Below are positions 42,142 through 53,383 of a DNA stretch of 64,000 bases, piece after piece. Made by a program: the position numbers and the translations under genes. The notes beneath the pieces were generated by a model. That model saw only the letters and a program-made list of their open reading frames with translations, made no database searches and was not told the DNA's origin. How positions within the stretch are numbered: the stretch's first letter is position 1; each line of letters begins with the position of its first letter. Source of the stretch: Sycon ciliatum (taxonomy: Eukaryota; Porifera; Calcarea; Leucosolenida; Sycettidae); the NCBI RefSeq assembly GCF_964019385.1, contig NC_088643.1, positions 48,179,193 to 48,243,192 of the forward strand. Reading direction: 5' to 3'.

Positions 42142-43066
42142 AAGCCTTTGGTGACTAGCTAGCAGAGTTATCACCAAGCTGATGATGTGCCGTAATGATA
42201 GCACGGTTGACGCCATGCCAGCAGGTCAATAGCACATATATTTGCTGCTGCTTCTACTTGAGACGGGTACTGACAGAACTCCTTGTAGTCACTGTTTGAA
42301 CATGTACATTGTCTTTCTCCTTTCGTAGTTTGAGCCATGTGTCTCGCTGGCGTCCAGATCTCTGGTAGCATGTGCAGCACGTGCTGCCTTACTGTTTGTG
42401 TCTAGTTGCGAACGGTCTAAAATCATTCACGCTGCATCAACCTTCAGCTTTGTCTATAACCATCCCGGCATGAGTGCATGTACGTTTCATGTCTCCTCCA
42501 GCGTTGACGAATTAGCTTTTTTATTTTGACTGAATTTTGACCCTGCTAATGGAACAAATGATAACCATTTCGGTGTGTGCGTTCGACTCCCTAAATGTCC
42601 ATATTGTCCATATTTGAAAGCGAACGTAGCCTTGTTGCTGGTTCAACATCCTGAACACAGATGCACAATTCTAATATTATATCTACTTGTATGCCATTCT
42701 ACACATGAAGCTATCCCTAGCCAAGCTTAGCGACGGAGTGGCTACGACTATGAAGTACTGATGGTAGATTGCTGTGACAAAGCCCCTTTATACGGTGAAG
42801 CGTATACCTTCTGCCCTTTACAAAAGATATTTGATGGATATTCTCAACCCGTCGCTACTCATTTGATGTGTTGCCTGCTTTTCTACCCACCGGCTGGCTT
42901 CTTTAGGCTATTTTCAATTTTTCATCTCCCATATCCATATCACCATGACCGAGCCACTGTTCTTGCTTCCCGGAATGATGAGCTGCCTCGTTGGACTGGT
43001 TCCGTCTGTCATGATCTGACCTGAGATTTCTGCTACAGTTTGTAAAGTCGCATATGGCTGCAGTAT
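42142..43066 (+). other. Downstream of PKG, probable 3' UTR then intergenic
   Basis: No other gene is visible. I see no canonical AATAAA in the first several hundred bases, so the transcript end is undetermined. Confidence 0.4.
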
Positions 43067-43076
43067 CTCTCTCCCC

Positions 43077-43122
<46 letters not shown>

Positions 43123-43142
43123 CGCTCTCTCTATCTCTCTCG
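43067..43142. repeat. C run followed by (CT)n microsatellite
   Basis: About 15 C and then about 28 CT units with a few CG interruptions. Confidence 0.95.
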
Positions 43143-43375
43143 TCCACTACAGCAGATAAGCATCAGTCGTGATGCTCGGCGGGTGGCAGACCCAAGCACT
43201 AATGACTCTGAAAACAGCTGCATACAATGTAATACTGAGCTGTACATTACCATGTGACTTGTGAGCACTGCATTATAAGCAGATCGTAGTTCCTTGGCTT
43301 TCACCAGGGAGTACAGTACATGTACTAGTAAGTACGTATAGCTACATGTACTAGTATAATTGTGTATTCGATTTC

Positions 43376-43622
43376 GACAGCATGTTACAATGAGAGGACG
43401 CACATTGCTCCTGACTACAACCATAACCTGGTTGGCAGAGTCCCGGTCTTGCGACCATTTGAACCGTGCCGTATAGGGAAAAAAAACCCGGTTCGGACCC
43501 TCTTTTTATTCGAGGGGATGGTGTTTTCCCATATGGTTCAAATGGTTGCAAGACCGGGACTCTGCCAACCGGGTTATGGTTGTAGTCAGGAGCACTGTGC
43601 GTCCTTCGCATTGTAGAACACC
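43376..43622. repeat. Hairpin element, about 85-bp arms
   Basis: The left arm (43376 to about 43459) holds tgagaggacgcacattgctc, ctgactacaaccataacc, tggttggcagagtcccggtc and accatttgaacc. The right arm (about 43534-43622) mirrors it with a few mismatches. The roughly 75-base loop contains its own weak mirror (gggaaaaaaaaccc). It fits a foldback-type MITE. Confidence 0.85.
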
Positions 43623-43706
43623 AAACGTGCACATGCGCTCACCGCTTGGTTACAAACTGGGGGAGGGGGGGGGGGGCACTATTCAGTCAAGCGCTATATT
43701 TTCACT

Positions 43707-43742
43707 AGGGAGTCGTAAAATACCGGTATTTTACGACTCCCT
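43707..43742. repeat. 36-bp perfect palindrome
   Basis: agggagtcgtaaaatacc is followed directly by its exact reverse complement with no spacer. It could extrude as a cruciform or be the junction of a head-to-head duplication. Confidence 0.95.
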
Positions 43743-44311
43743 GGTTTTCACCGACAAACTCATGTTTCACAGAATGATAATACATGTATCTGCATGCGGG
43801 GTTTTTTTCAGTTCGAGATATTTCTGTACCAGCAGCTAGCTAGCATAGCTACATGTACAATTGTAGCTCGGGGGATCGGATCGGAGTATACACTATACAG
43901 TAGGCCCAGACAGATCCTGCCGGCAATTCTTTCGGCAAAATATCGAAGACTGATTGAAAGAGCGGAAATTGCCGGCAAAATCGGAGCAAAATATCGAGAT
44001 CGGTTGGGTAAAATGACTAAATCGATGCCTGATACTTGGATTTCCTTGTTTCGGGAATACCCGTTCAGCAGGATACCGGTACACTGCCCAGGACGAGATC
44101 ATGTCACCGAAATATCGCTGGGATTCACTATCATGGATCGACATGACTTTAGGAAGAACTCAGGGACACGGGCGTGGAAACCCCCGTTGAGAAACCGACC
44201 CTGCACGATTTTTATGAAACGTACGGGAAGTGGATAAAATACATGTTTTTCCGGAGCAAAATGGAGCCGGCAAAATATCGAGTTTCTTTTTAATCTTGGG
44301 CCAGGCCAAGC

Positions 44312-44709
44312 TAGGGTGCGTTTGGTTGGTACGATCTAGAACAGGATCGAACAGCTGGTGCACATGGAGCAGCCTCATGTCAACCAAACGGTACTCCAGA
44401 AACAGAGCACATTTTTTGTGAAAAATATGCCAAACTTGGTGCATTCTTCAAAATGTGTATGGGTCACCATGGTCACTGTGTACGGTACGACGAGTCCAGC
44501 CCATAAGCGTATGCACGTGATCATTTGGGACCAAAATCGATGTTACCGCCAGGTTTCACTGTGAAAAAGTGAAACTGCTCGGTCTGCTCCGGCCTTGAGG
44601 CCGGAGCAAGCAGAACATGTTCTGGCCGACCCAGAACAGGTGCAGTCCCAACCAAACGCGCTGTTCTGGTGAATCCTGTTCTAGATCGTACCAACCAAAC
44701 GCGCCCCTA
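44312..44709. mobile_element. Inner TIR element, about 36-bp ends
   Basis: The ends tagggtgcgtttggttggta and the inverse of taggggcgcgtttggttggt continue as cgatctagaacaggat. The 36-base ends differ at only a few positions. The element is 398 bp and lies within the outer element, so it is younger than it. hAT-like TAGGG termini are present, but the flanking 8-mers agree only partly. Confidence 0.78.
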
Positions 44710-44799
44710 GGCTCGGCAAAATATCGAAGATTTCGCAGCAACATTTTGCGGCAAAATATCGAGGCGATCCGCGAGCGCGGAGCAGAATCTGTCTGGGCC

Positions 44800-45220
44800 T
44801 AGGCCTCCGCGGCGCGGAATGTGCCGGCATAATTTCGGGAATTATCAGTGTGATTTTTAAAACGGGAATTATTGGCAATTTTTGTGGAATAATCGGTAAA
44901 ATTTGAGCAATGCCCCCCTTTTTCATTTTTTTCCATTTATAACACCCTAATTTGTACCAAAAAGCTTGTGATCCTGAAGTTGATCGCCGGGTATTTCAAA
45001 AAAGAAAGAAAAAAAGCTTCCAGCCGAGTTTCACGCGAACCGTGATTTTTTGCCCGTACAAGTGGCAAAAAAACCCCGTACGCGGTACGGTATCTCCAAA
45101 AAAAGGAAGAAAAAAGCATTATTGTGAGAATTATTGGTGGAATAATCGGTCGAAATTTTGAGCAATGCTCAAAGGAATTATCGGTAAAAATACGAGCATA
45201 TTCCGCGGAGCGGAGGCCTA
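44800..45220. mobile_element. Second TIR element at the right end of the outer one
   Basis: taggcctccgcggcgcggaa at 44800 is mirrored by ttccgcggagcggaggccta ending at 45220. The flanks tctgggcc and tctggcct are similar, suggesting an imperfect target duplication. Internal aattatcgg/ccgataatt-type blocks are symmetric (near 44835, 44885, 45145 and 45180). It contains a 29-base block shared with 28121-28150. Confidence 0.72.
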
Positions 45221-45572
45221 TCTGGCCTGCTGGGCCTACAAAATTTTAATGTGTGTAGAATTTTTTATACAGTATACTGTGTAGATTGAGATTGAGTACA
45301 ATACAGTTTTTTTTTCGCGAAATACAAAGGAGCCTCTTTTACGGTGCACTACTACCACTAGTACAGTATAGTGTAGCTGTTTAGTTGCCTTGATCACGCT
45401 TCCCCACGCGCCCGCGCTCTGGACGTACCGCGCGATCCCGTACATGTATACAAAGCAGAAAAAACTGAACAATGAGTGTTTGTTTGAATCTGAGTGAAGC
45501 GAATAACAACATCGAACAAAAGCAAATCCGAGGCACAGTCGTTGTTGTCTGAAGCTTGCTCACCGTCACAAT

Positions 45573-46558
45573 ATGGAAGAGGCAGATAATAGTGAAGTAC
45601 AGGACCTCCAGGATCAGCTATCGTCTGTTTCTATATCAGGTGAGATTGAATACAATCATTGGGGACTGCCCTATTAGAATATGAACAAATAATAATAATA
45701 ATTCTCTTTGGAGCAATGGGTGCAAATGAGTTCGCATGACCTTCATTCCTCTCGTTGCTCGGTGTGTTTCTATCATGTCCAGATGAAAGAGACGATGCCA
45801 GGGGAGGAGATACTACCACGCGGAGCAGCTCTACTCCAGGCTCAGATGAACGAGGAGAATGTGCCGTCTGTTTACTGCAATGCACTCTGCCTCTCTGTCT
45901 GCCTTGTGGCCACACTTTCTGTTACCTGTGCGCCAAGGGCATCGCGTTCCGTAGTCGACGGTGCGCGCTGTGTCGACAGCCCATACCTGACGAGGTGATA
46001 GCCCGGCCACAGATAGACAGTAAGCAGGTAGAGCCAGTGAGCTTGCCCCGTGTGGATACCACCAGCCATCATCAGACACATGGTGTTACTGATGGCACTG
46101 CGACAGGATCAGCAGCAGGCTCCCATGAGGATGCTGAGGTGGCGAGGCACGGTGATAGTGCTGCTGGTGGTGCTGGTGATGCTACAGATGATATTGGTGT
46201 ATGGTACTATGAAGGACACAATGGCTGGTGGCAGTACGAACCCAGGACCAATGCTGAGATCGAGAAAGCATACCGTGCCGAGGAGAAGGCCTGCGAGGTG
46301 CTGATTGCTGGCTTTGTGTATCACATCGACCTGGAGAACATGCACCAGGCACGCTACTCGCAGAACACCAGGAGGCGACGCATACGCCGTAACCTTAGTC
46401 CGGACGCTGTGCGCAAAGGCGTTGCAGGAGTGCCATTCAGCGGGAGTGCGGCCAGCAGTAGTAGCAGCATTCGTACAGGCACAAGTGCAGACACAAGCAG
46501 TGGCGCAGGCACAGACCCTGGTACGGGCGGTAGTGATTCGCAGCATGCAGACACATAG
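45573..46558 (+). CDS. rnf146: RNF146 (Iduna)-type E3 ligase: RING and WWE, two exons
   Basis: Exon 1 is 45573-45639, donor GTGAGA; exon 2 is 45783-46558, acceptor ...catgtccag. The intron is 143 bases, phase 1. Together they encode 280 residues beginning MEEADNSEVQDL. A C3HC4 RING lies at 49-86 (C49, C52, C64, H66, C69, C72, C83, C86; LPCGHTFCYLC, RRCALCRQPIP). A WWE domain lies at about 161-225: VWYYEGHNGWWQYEPRT, then LIAGFVYHIDLENM and RRRRIRR. The pair RING-WWE in this spacing is specific to RNF146, which recognises poly(ADP-ribose) chains and ubiquitinates tankyrase targets such as Axin. The Ser/Gly/Thr-rich C-terminus is low-complexity. The usual RNF146 length is about 350, so this is a shorter form. 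Exon 1 is predicted from a matching frame and splice phase. Confidence 0.92.
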
Positions 46559-46765
46559 GTACAGGCACGTACTGTGCACAATGGTACGGAGGCGGTCATG
46601 TTTTCTTTGCCGACCAGCGCTGGCATGCTCGCCTAGGTATGCTGTGCGTGTGATATGACGGCTGGTTTGCCAATGTACATGAAGATCTACACGCACATGG
46701 ACTTGGCTGTCCCTGGACTATCTGTGACGCCCGCACAACGAGACTACACACCAGTGAACGTGCTT

Positions 46766-46907
46766 GCATAGAGTAGCTTGTCTGTGTACTATACAGAATG
46801 CATAGAGTAGCTTGTCTGTGTACTATACAGAATGCATAGAGTAGCTTGTCTGTGTACTATACAGAATGCATCGAGTAGCTTGTCTGTGTACTATACAGAA
46901 TGCATAG
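46766..46907. repeat. 34-bp tandem repeat, about 4 copies
   Basis: gcatagagtagcttgtctgt followed by gtactatacagaat repeats from 46766 with a 34-base period and almost no change. It begins about 200 bases after the RNF146 stop, so it may lie in the 3' UTR. Confidence 0.93.
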
Positions 46908-49150
46908 CCAGTATAGTGCTACGTGGCAGCTGTTTGTACAAGTTGCGCTTCAAGACGCTGGCGGGACTCCATGCTTGGCCAGTTTTTTGGTACGAGTCTG
47001 CCCTAGTGGATTGTGCTGGTACAACATTGCACACTGTTTTCGCATGGCCTTGCCTCACACCACTCTCCAAAGTATTGCTGCATAGTATGTAGGAAGCTAG
47101 CACACACACAATCATCACAGAGACAGTATCTTTCAAATACTCCTTTCACGTGCTTAACAGTGCTATTCTCTTGTGCGCATAGGACTTATTCCTTGAAACA
47201 CTTGCACCATGTTCTAATGGTTTTTCCATGTTTTATTTTCACAGACATGTTGAATTTTTATGCAGATATTTTATCCTCGTGTTGAGGTTTTAGACATTTT
47301 TTACCAACATGTTGCTTTCATGGAATTATTTGTCGGTTAGTGGCCCTCGTCTAACACATGCAGGCCATTTTTAGTATATTTTATTATGCTTGAAGCAGTA
47401 CTAGTACTTTCCCGTTCAGTATGCATTGCCATGCTTCTACTTTGGATATTATCTGGTTTAGCTGTGTTTCACGCAAGGAGTCGTACATTGGTTTGGATAT
47501 GACTCCCTGGTTTCAAGTCAATGACCGTGTAGCGGCCGACTGTAGCTGTCGCAGTGCTGTGTCACAGTGTGTGTCAATGGAGTTCACAGCTACATGCATA
47601 ATGTATATGAGTATACAAAGGTTTACAAAGGTTTGCTTCTTGACTACACTACTGAGTACTATCGTAAAATGCCGCAACCAGAGCAACTCGTCATCTCGAC
47701 CCTTTCCATGGGGCGGATTAGAGAGACCTCTCCTCGCTGTGCTGATCAACAGTGCAAAGAATCTGTACAGCGCAGCCACGGTAGTCAAAGAAGACCAATG
47801 GATGCACTTGGAGTGGGTCCATGCATCCTGAACTGATCAATGAAAATGTGCATCTATGAGACAGCACGGCACAGTGTTGCACTGCACTGCTGTCCACAGC
47901 ACTACACGCACGGCACAGTGTTGCACTGCACTAACATTACTGTCCACAGCATGGCAAGGCACTGCAGAGCACGACACTGCGCGACATTGCACCACACGGA
48001 GGCCAATGTGTCTAGCGGTGCCAGAGTTCAGAGGTAGTGCGCCATAATATCAATGCTCGTGGAGAAGAAAGCAAAATGAGCTGACGGGAAGCAAATGTCC
48101 ACGGGGGGGGGGGGGGGGGGGAATTCCCGCTGGGTGCTGGAGTTAAAGTGTATGATATAAGTCATATAAACGGTGTTGCAGGTGCGTATTGAATAACTGA
48201 GGTCATAATATCAAGTGCGGGCAAGAGTGGCAGGTGCAGCACGTGCGCAGGTCCAGGAAGCAGTGAGCAACTGCAAAGGTGAAAAGAAGAGTAAAGCGCA
48301 GGCGCAGCATCACTGCATGCAGCCCATGCAGCTGGCAGTAAAATCAGTAAAAAGCCGATGGCGAAAGGGCTAGAGTAGAAAATCGTCAATACTGCCAATA
48401 CGGAGCAGTGAAAGCCGATGCAAAGTGAAGCGATCTAAAAGCTTTAAAAAGGCAAAGTTCTGTTGCGACAATCCTATTGTTAAAAAAAGAAATGCTGTAC
48501 CACATGACACTTGTGAAGGATAAAACTGTGGTGGTGGTGGAGGAAAGAAATGATAGTGTAAAATGCATTGCCAGGAAACGAGGCACAAGCGAGACAGCTA
48601 GATCAGGCTGTTGCCAATGAACTGAAGCGTATCGATGCTGTTCCACGGCAGCTAATAAAAACAGAGGAAGTCACCTCATGAAATAGGATTACGTCGCCGT
48701 CATTTCGCATGAGTTCCTTGAGTGCTTTCACCAAGCGCCTTAGATGAAGAGTTACTGGAATCCATTTTCCAAGTTACCCGGTCAGTCACCATTATAAATT
48801 AGAGTGATACCTAGCTGTGGACTTTACACGTACTAGTAGTTCTTTCTAGATGTGTGGTATCCTAAAGTCAGTACCGGCTTCAGACCTCGGCTACACTGTA
48901 CACTGTACACTGTACACAACCCCATTCCATTAGTCTGGCAATTTACCCGCAGTTCAAATTCATTACGGTGTCGTCCAGCTTCACTGGCACTTCACCTAGA
49001 CGTTCAGACAGCGAGACACGAAACACCATGTACAATGTATTGCATGCTCGGCAGAATTCCCCGCTGCGATCATCAACAGCCCAATGATCACACACGTGAG
49101 TATCTGAAGATAACTACAGCGTACATGCGGTTCACAAATATGCAATAGAA
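46908..49150. other. No gene recognised
   Basis: An imperfect local duplication containing cacggcacagtgttgcactg lies at about 47865-47955, and a G19 run at 48103-48121. ctgtacactgtacactgtac is a short 7-bp repeat near 48896. The frames are short and unremarkable. Confidence 0.45.
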
Positions 49151-49154
49151 TGAA

Positions 49155-49235
49155 CGTTGACGTTTTCAACCAAAGTTGACTTTTCACAACCAAAGTTGAC
49201 TTTTCGCTACAAAGTTGACATTTCACAAACAAAGA
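49155..49235. repeat. Short tandem repeat, 17-19 bp unit
   Basis: caaccaaagttgacttttca and close variants occur about four times in a row. Confidence 0.75.
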
Positions 49236-49260
49236 GTTCATCTGAGGGTGCTATTGCTAA

Positions 49261-49665
49261 GGGCCGGGTTCCACTGCGGCTCCGCTGTTCGTCATCCGCG
49301 GCTTGAAACGTCATCATTACCATAGTGACCGCGGCTCGAGCTGGAGCAGCGAGGCCGCGGCTCACCGCAAACTTTTGCTACGATTCTTGATCAAAAACTG
49401 CGAGCCGCGGTCGCGGCACGACCTGTTTCCCGTACTGTTCATTGTTTTGTACGCCAGAATTTTAAAATTCAAATTTTATTTCGTTGTGTAGGCCAGAAGA
49501 CGAGGATTTTTTTATTTCGCGTGCGCGCACACGCAGGTAGAACGTCATCAAAAAGCGTGAAGCACGAATGCAGTACCGCGAATGGCGAGTGTCAGTGGAA
49601 CCGCGCTGCTCCGCTGCATGCAGCCAAGTGCCGCGGAGCAGCGGAGCCGCAGTGGAACCCGGCCC
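49261..49665. mobile_element. PIF/Harbinger-like MITE, TAA target duplication
   Basis: The element begins gggccgggttccactgcggc and ends with the exact inverse over 27 bases or more. TAA lies directly outside both ends (49258-49260 and 49666-49668). GGGCC-type ends with a three-base TWA duplication fit PIF/Harbinger. It is 405 bp, non-coding and CG-rich at the ends. Confidence 0.8.
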
Positions 49666-49902
49666 TAATGCTACGAAGAACACATGACTGAACAGTGAAA
49701 TGACTTGAAAATACAAAGTCTTGTGCTCTGCTCCTTTACGACGGCTGGATAGAAGAAATGTTTCCCATGTTACTGCACAGTCGGCGATCCTCACCCCCAA
49801 CCCATCCATCAAGGAAGCAAAGTGGTCAAAGTCTGAGTTACAGGTGAATTAAAAAGCTCTGAACTCTACAATGTCGCTCTGCAGATTAACCCTTTCAGCA
49901 CG

Positions 49903-49965
49903 CATCACGTATATGTACGTGATGGTACATGTAACTGGCCCACGGATCACGTATATATACGTGAT
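49903..49965. repeat. Two subterminal palindromes in the piggyBac left end
   Basis: atcacgtatatatacgtgat (49946-49965) is a perfect 20-bp palindrome. A near copy, catcacgtatatgtacgtga, starts at 49903. They lie 13 and 56 bases inside the left terminus, with no equivalent at the right end. They are plausible transposase-binding or promoter sites, by position only. Confidence 0.7.
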
Positions 49966-50166
49966 GCGTACAGTGAAAATGAACGTACTCTCGAGACATC
50001 CGTGGTCAACGGATCTTATCCCTACGTGGACCAGTGACGTGCTGGATGAACGTCGACAGTTCTACGATAGTACTGACGGGCGCACGCGCATGTGCGGCTA
50101 TGTACGCCTACACAGATGTCGCGTGCGAAATTATTTGAACAATAGAAATTTTGACAATTTGCTGTC

Positions 50167-52321
50167 ATGGTGCGGCGTCGATATGGTGCAGACGATCTCG
50201 ATCATGTCCTCGACCTTGTCGTACTCGACCCTGACAGTGATGTCGAGCCGACATTGTCTGAAGACGACATCGTTCTGTCGGAGGAAGATGGAGATCTGCC
50301 TGAAAATCGCGCAGCGTCGCCAGGCGATAGTGAAAATGAATTGGACGACGACGATGTCGTAGGAGACGCCGCGGATGACGATGTAGGTAGCGCCAGCAGC
50401 GACAGTGACGGTGAGAACGAGGGGATATCTGCTAAAACGCACGTGGAAGCAGTCGAAGCACTCGCTGAGGGCGACGATGGAAGTGAAGGTCAGTGTGCCT
50501 ATGGATCTGAAAATAGTACTCATAATTTCAAATTTTCAAATAATTGTACTAAAAATCTTGTCACTCAGCTGATCGCTCAATGATCATGCACGGACATTTT
50601 TCCTCATTCACAATGCATGTAAATGTGTATTGTGTTGCAAATGCTTATCGTTGTGAGTTCTAAATTTGAATTATATTTTTAGTATTCATACACATGTACA
50701 ACTCAATCAGCGGACAGAATTGTACAATGCAAATTATTATAATTATTAGCATTTGTGTGTGACACTGGGAACATCATAGGATTTGTCATGGATTTTTGTT
50801 ACTGCAGGTATCTGGGTGAAACAGAATGTGGAACCTAATGTGCCGCCATTTACTGGCCAGCCAGGGATCAAGATGCCTCTCCCGGACGATCCAACTCCAC
50901 TGGACTATGTCAAGCTGTTCTTCACTGCACAATTCTGGGTGATGCTAGTGACGGAGACAAACCGGTTTGCAAGAGCATACATCGACGCTAACGCTGAAAC
51001 ACTGGCCCGGCGCAGCCTCGCCCGCTCGTGGACACCCGTTACCGTAGCCGAAATGAAAGTGTTCCTGGGCTTGTTCTTGAACATGGGCCTTGTTCCTAAG
51101 CCCGAGCTTGACCACTATTGGAGCACAGATCCCATCATCGCCACACCGTTCTACAGCCGCACGATGCCGCGCGAGCGCTTCACCTCTATCATGAACTTTC
51201 TGCACTTCATGGACAACGCTGAAGAAGATCCCAACGATAAGCTCTCCAAGATACGGCCTCTTCTGACGTTGCTTCAGGAGCGATTCATGAGCGTTTACAC
51301 TCCCAACGAGTACATTTCAATTGACGAGGAACTGGTGGCGTTCAAGGGAAGGATATCATTCCGCCAGTATATTCCGTCGAAGCGAGCACGCTTCGGGATG
51401 AAAATCTATGCGCTCTGCGAAGACAGCGGTTACCTCTTCAATCTGATTGTCTACGTCGGGAAGGACAACGAAACCTTCTGCCCTGAGAAGGTCAAGGAGC
51501 TCGGCGTGTCCGGTGCGGTAGTGCACAAGCTCGTTGAGCCGCTTCTCAGGAAGGGGTATAAGCTGTACGTGGACAACTGGTACACGAGTATCCCGATAGC
51601 CACCTACCTCAAGGGCAACGCAACGGGAGTGTGCGGTACCATTCGCAAGAACCGGATCGGACTACCGAAGCGTATAGCAAATTTCAAGGGGCTAAAGAAA
51701 GGCCACTTTCTGTACCGGAGCGGTGGTGGCATGATGTTTATAAAGTTGCAGGACACGAAGGAGGTGCATTTTCTGTCCACGATGCACAAGGCAAACGTAG
51801 AGCCAACTGGCAAGCGAGATCGGCAGCGCCGCCCAGTCCGCAAGCTTCGTCTTGTACAGGACTACAACAAGAAGATGGGTGGAGTTGACAAAAATGATGA
51901 GATGTTGTCGTTCTACACCGCTGCACGCAAGTCCCGGAAGTGGTACAAGAAGCTCGCCGTGCATCTGATTGAGCAAGCACTCCTGAACGCGTATATCCTG
52001 CACAGGAAGTCAAACCGCATGACGCACTTCGACTTTGTGAAGCGCACCCTGAAAGCCCTCATCGCCGAAGGCAAGGCGGAGATGGTAGCTCACGCGGAAG
52101 CAGCTGCTGCAGCAACTGGTGGAGCCACAGGCACGAAGCGCATGGACAGCCACTTCCTCCGCTACATCCCGGCAACCGAGAAAAAGGCTAATCCGCAGAA
52201 ACAGTGTGTTGTCTGCTACGGCAAGGGTAACCGGAAGGATGTCCGCACCATGTGCGCTGATTGCCTCGGGAATCCTGGGTACTGCATTCCGTGTTTCGAG
52301 GAGTCTCACCGAGGGAAATAG
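50167..52321 (+). CDS. piggyBac transposase, two exons, intact
   Basis: Exon 1 is 50167-50488 (donor GTCAGT). Exon 2 is 50808-52321 (acceptor tttgttactgcag). The phase-1 junction reads through as a glycine. The 611-residue protein has an acidic N-terminus (about 20-85, Asp/Glu/Ser), the DDE_Tnp_1_7 core and a C-terminal Cys/His-rich domain. The three catalytic aspartates are visible: D280 (EYISIDEELVAFKG), D363 (YKLYVDNWYTS) and D468 (KKMGGVDKNDE). Trp486 (SRKWYKK) corresponds to the conserved Trp after the third Asp. The C-terminal domain reads CVVCYGKG...CADCLGNPGYCIPCF...H, the zinc-binding module that recognises the element's ends. The enzyme excises and inserts DNA at TTAA without scars. 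A longer exon-2 frame starting at 50783 begins inside the intron and is not the real start. Confidence 0.95.
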
Positions 52322-53095
52322 AGCTGTACTCGCTTGTGTCAGGGGTGTTCAGGTCTGGGCACCGCTTGAGGATCGTGGCAGGCTTTATGTAGTTGCTAGC
52401 TACCTGCTAGTTCACTGTAGTGGTATTGCAGTGCTCAGCTACTTTGTGTGAGCTGCATTCAATAATTTGTATGAGCTACATTCTATAATTTGTGTGTGTG
52501 TGTGTGGGCGCGCACTCGCGCGCGCCCTCGGGTGCGCTTTCATGCATGTGTCCAATTGTGTACATGAGTGTACGGGTGAATGTGAGTGCGAGAATTGCAT
52601 GGCTGGATAGGTCTGTATGGGTGTGAATATGTGCATGCCTCTGCCGGTGTCTGTTCGGCAAGAACCTGTTGCCTAGCCATTCGTATTGCATTCAGTGTTT
52701 CGAGGAGTCTCACCGAGGGAAATAGAGCTGTACTCGCTCGTGTCATGGGTGTTCAGGTCTGGGCACCGCTTGAGGATCGTGACAGGCTTTATGTAGTTGC
52801 TAGCTACCTGCTAGTTCACTGTAGTGGTATTGCAGCGCTCAGCTACTTTGTGTGAGCTGCATTCAATAATTTATGTGAGCTACATTATATAATTTGTGTG
52901 GGGGGGGGGGGGGGGCGCACGCGTGCCCGCGCTCGGGTGCGCTTTCAGACACGTGTCCAATAGTGTACATGAGTGTACGGGTGAATGTGAATGCGAGAAT
53001 TGCATGGCTGGATAGATCTGTATGGTTGTGAATATGTGCATGTCTCTGCCGGTGTCTGTTCGGCAAGAACCTGTTGCCTAGCTATTCGTATGCAC
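52289..53095 (+). repeat. 404-bp tandem duplication at the transposase 3' end
   Basis: The block starting cgtgtttcgaggagtctcac, which encodes the last residues and stop, recurs 404 bases later from about 52693. The copies run through ttgaggatcgtg.caggcttt, tagctacctgctagttcact, the TG/G-rich patch and tcggcaagaacctgttgcct. The copies differ at scattered positions; the second has a G16 run (52900-52915) where the first has TG repeats. Confidence 0.92.
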
Positions 53096-53200
53096 ATTGA
53101 ATAGTTCCTGACGCCCCTCAGCTGGTTTCAGCAAACATGACCATATTTGGTCATCATCTACTCAAGAACAAAACCGTAATTTACTACTAATTATGCCAAA

Positions 53201-53383
53201 TAGGAGTATAATCGATGCAGACATGGCCAGACAACAACGAGTTCATGGAATTTTTAAGGATTTTTATGTTATTCAAAATCGATTTTCGTGTTCCGCTCAT
53301 CAGTGAATAGTATCGGAACTGAGGCCTTAAAAATTCCATGAACTCGTTGTTGTCTGGCCATGTCTGCATCGATTATACTCCTA
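53201..53383. repeat. 59-bp perfect inverted repeat (hairpin) inside piggyBac
   Basis: The left arm 53201-53259 begins taggagtataatcgatgcag. The right arm 53325-53383 is its exact reverse complement. The loop is 65 bases. If transcribed it would form a long perfect duplex. Confidence 0.95.

Larger units (their letters stand above)
43901..45238. mobile_element. Nested TIR-element cluster: outer element
   Basis: taggcccagacagat at 43901 is mirrored by atctgtctgggccta ending at 44801, and again, less exactly, by ctgggccta ending at 45238. Internally cggcaaaatatcgaag and related blocks recur in both orientations near 43930, 44270 and 44713. One inner element (44312-44709) interrupts it and another (44800-45220) sits at its right end. 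No transposase is recognisable. Confidence 0.65.

Noticed and set aside
50783-50807. Alternative transposase start within the intron
   Set aside because: The bases include a clean splice acceptor, and exon 1 supplies an in-frame start with the acidic N-terminus.
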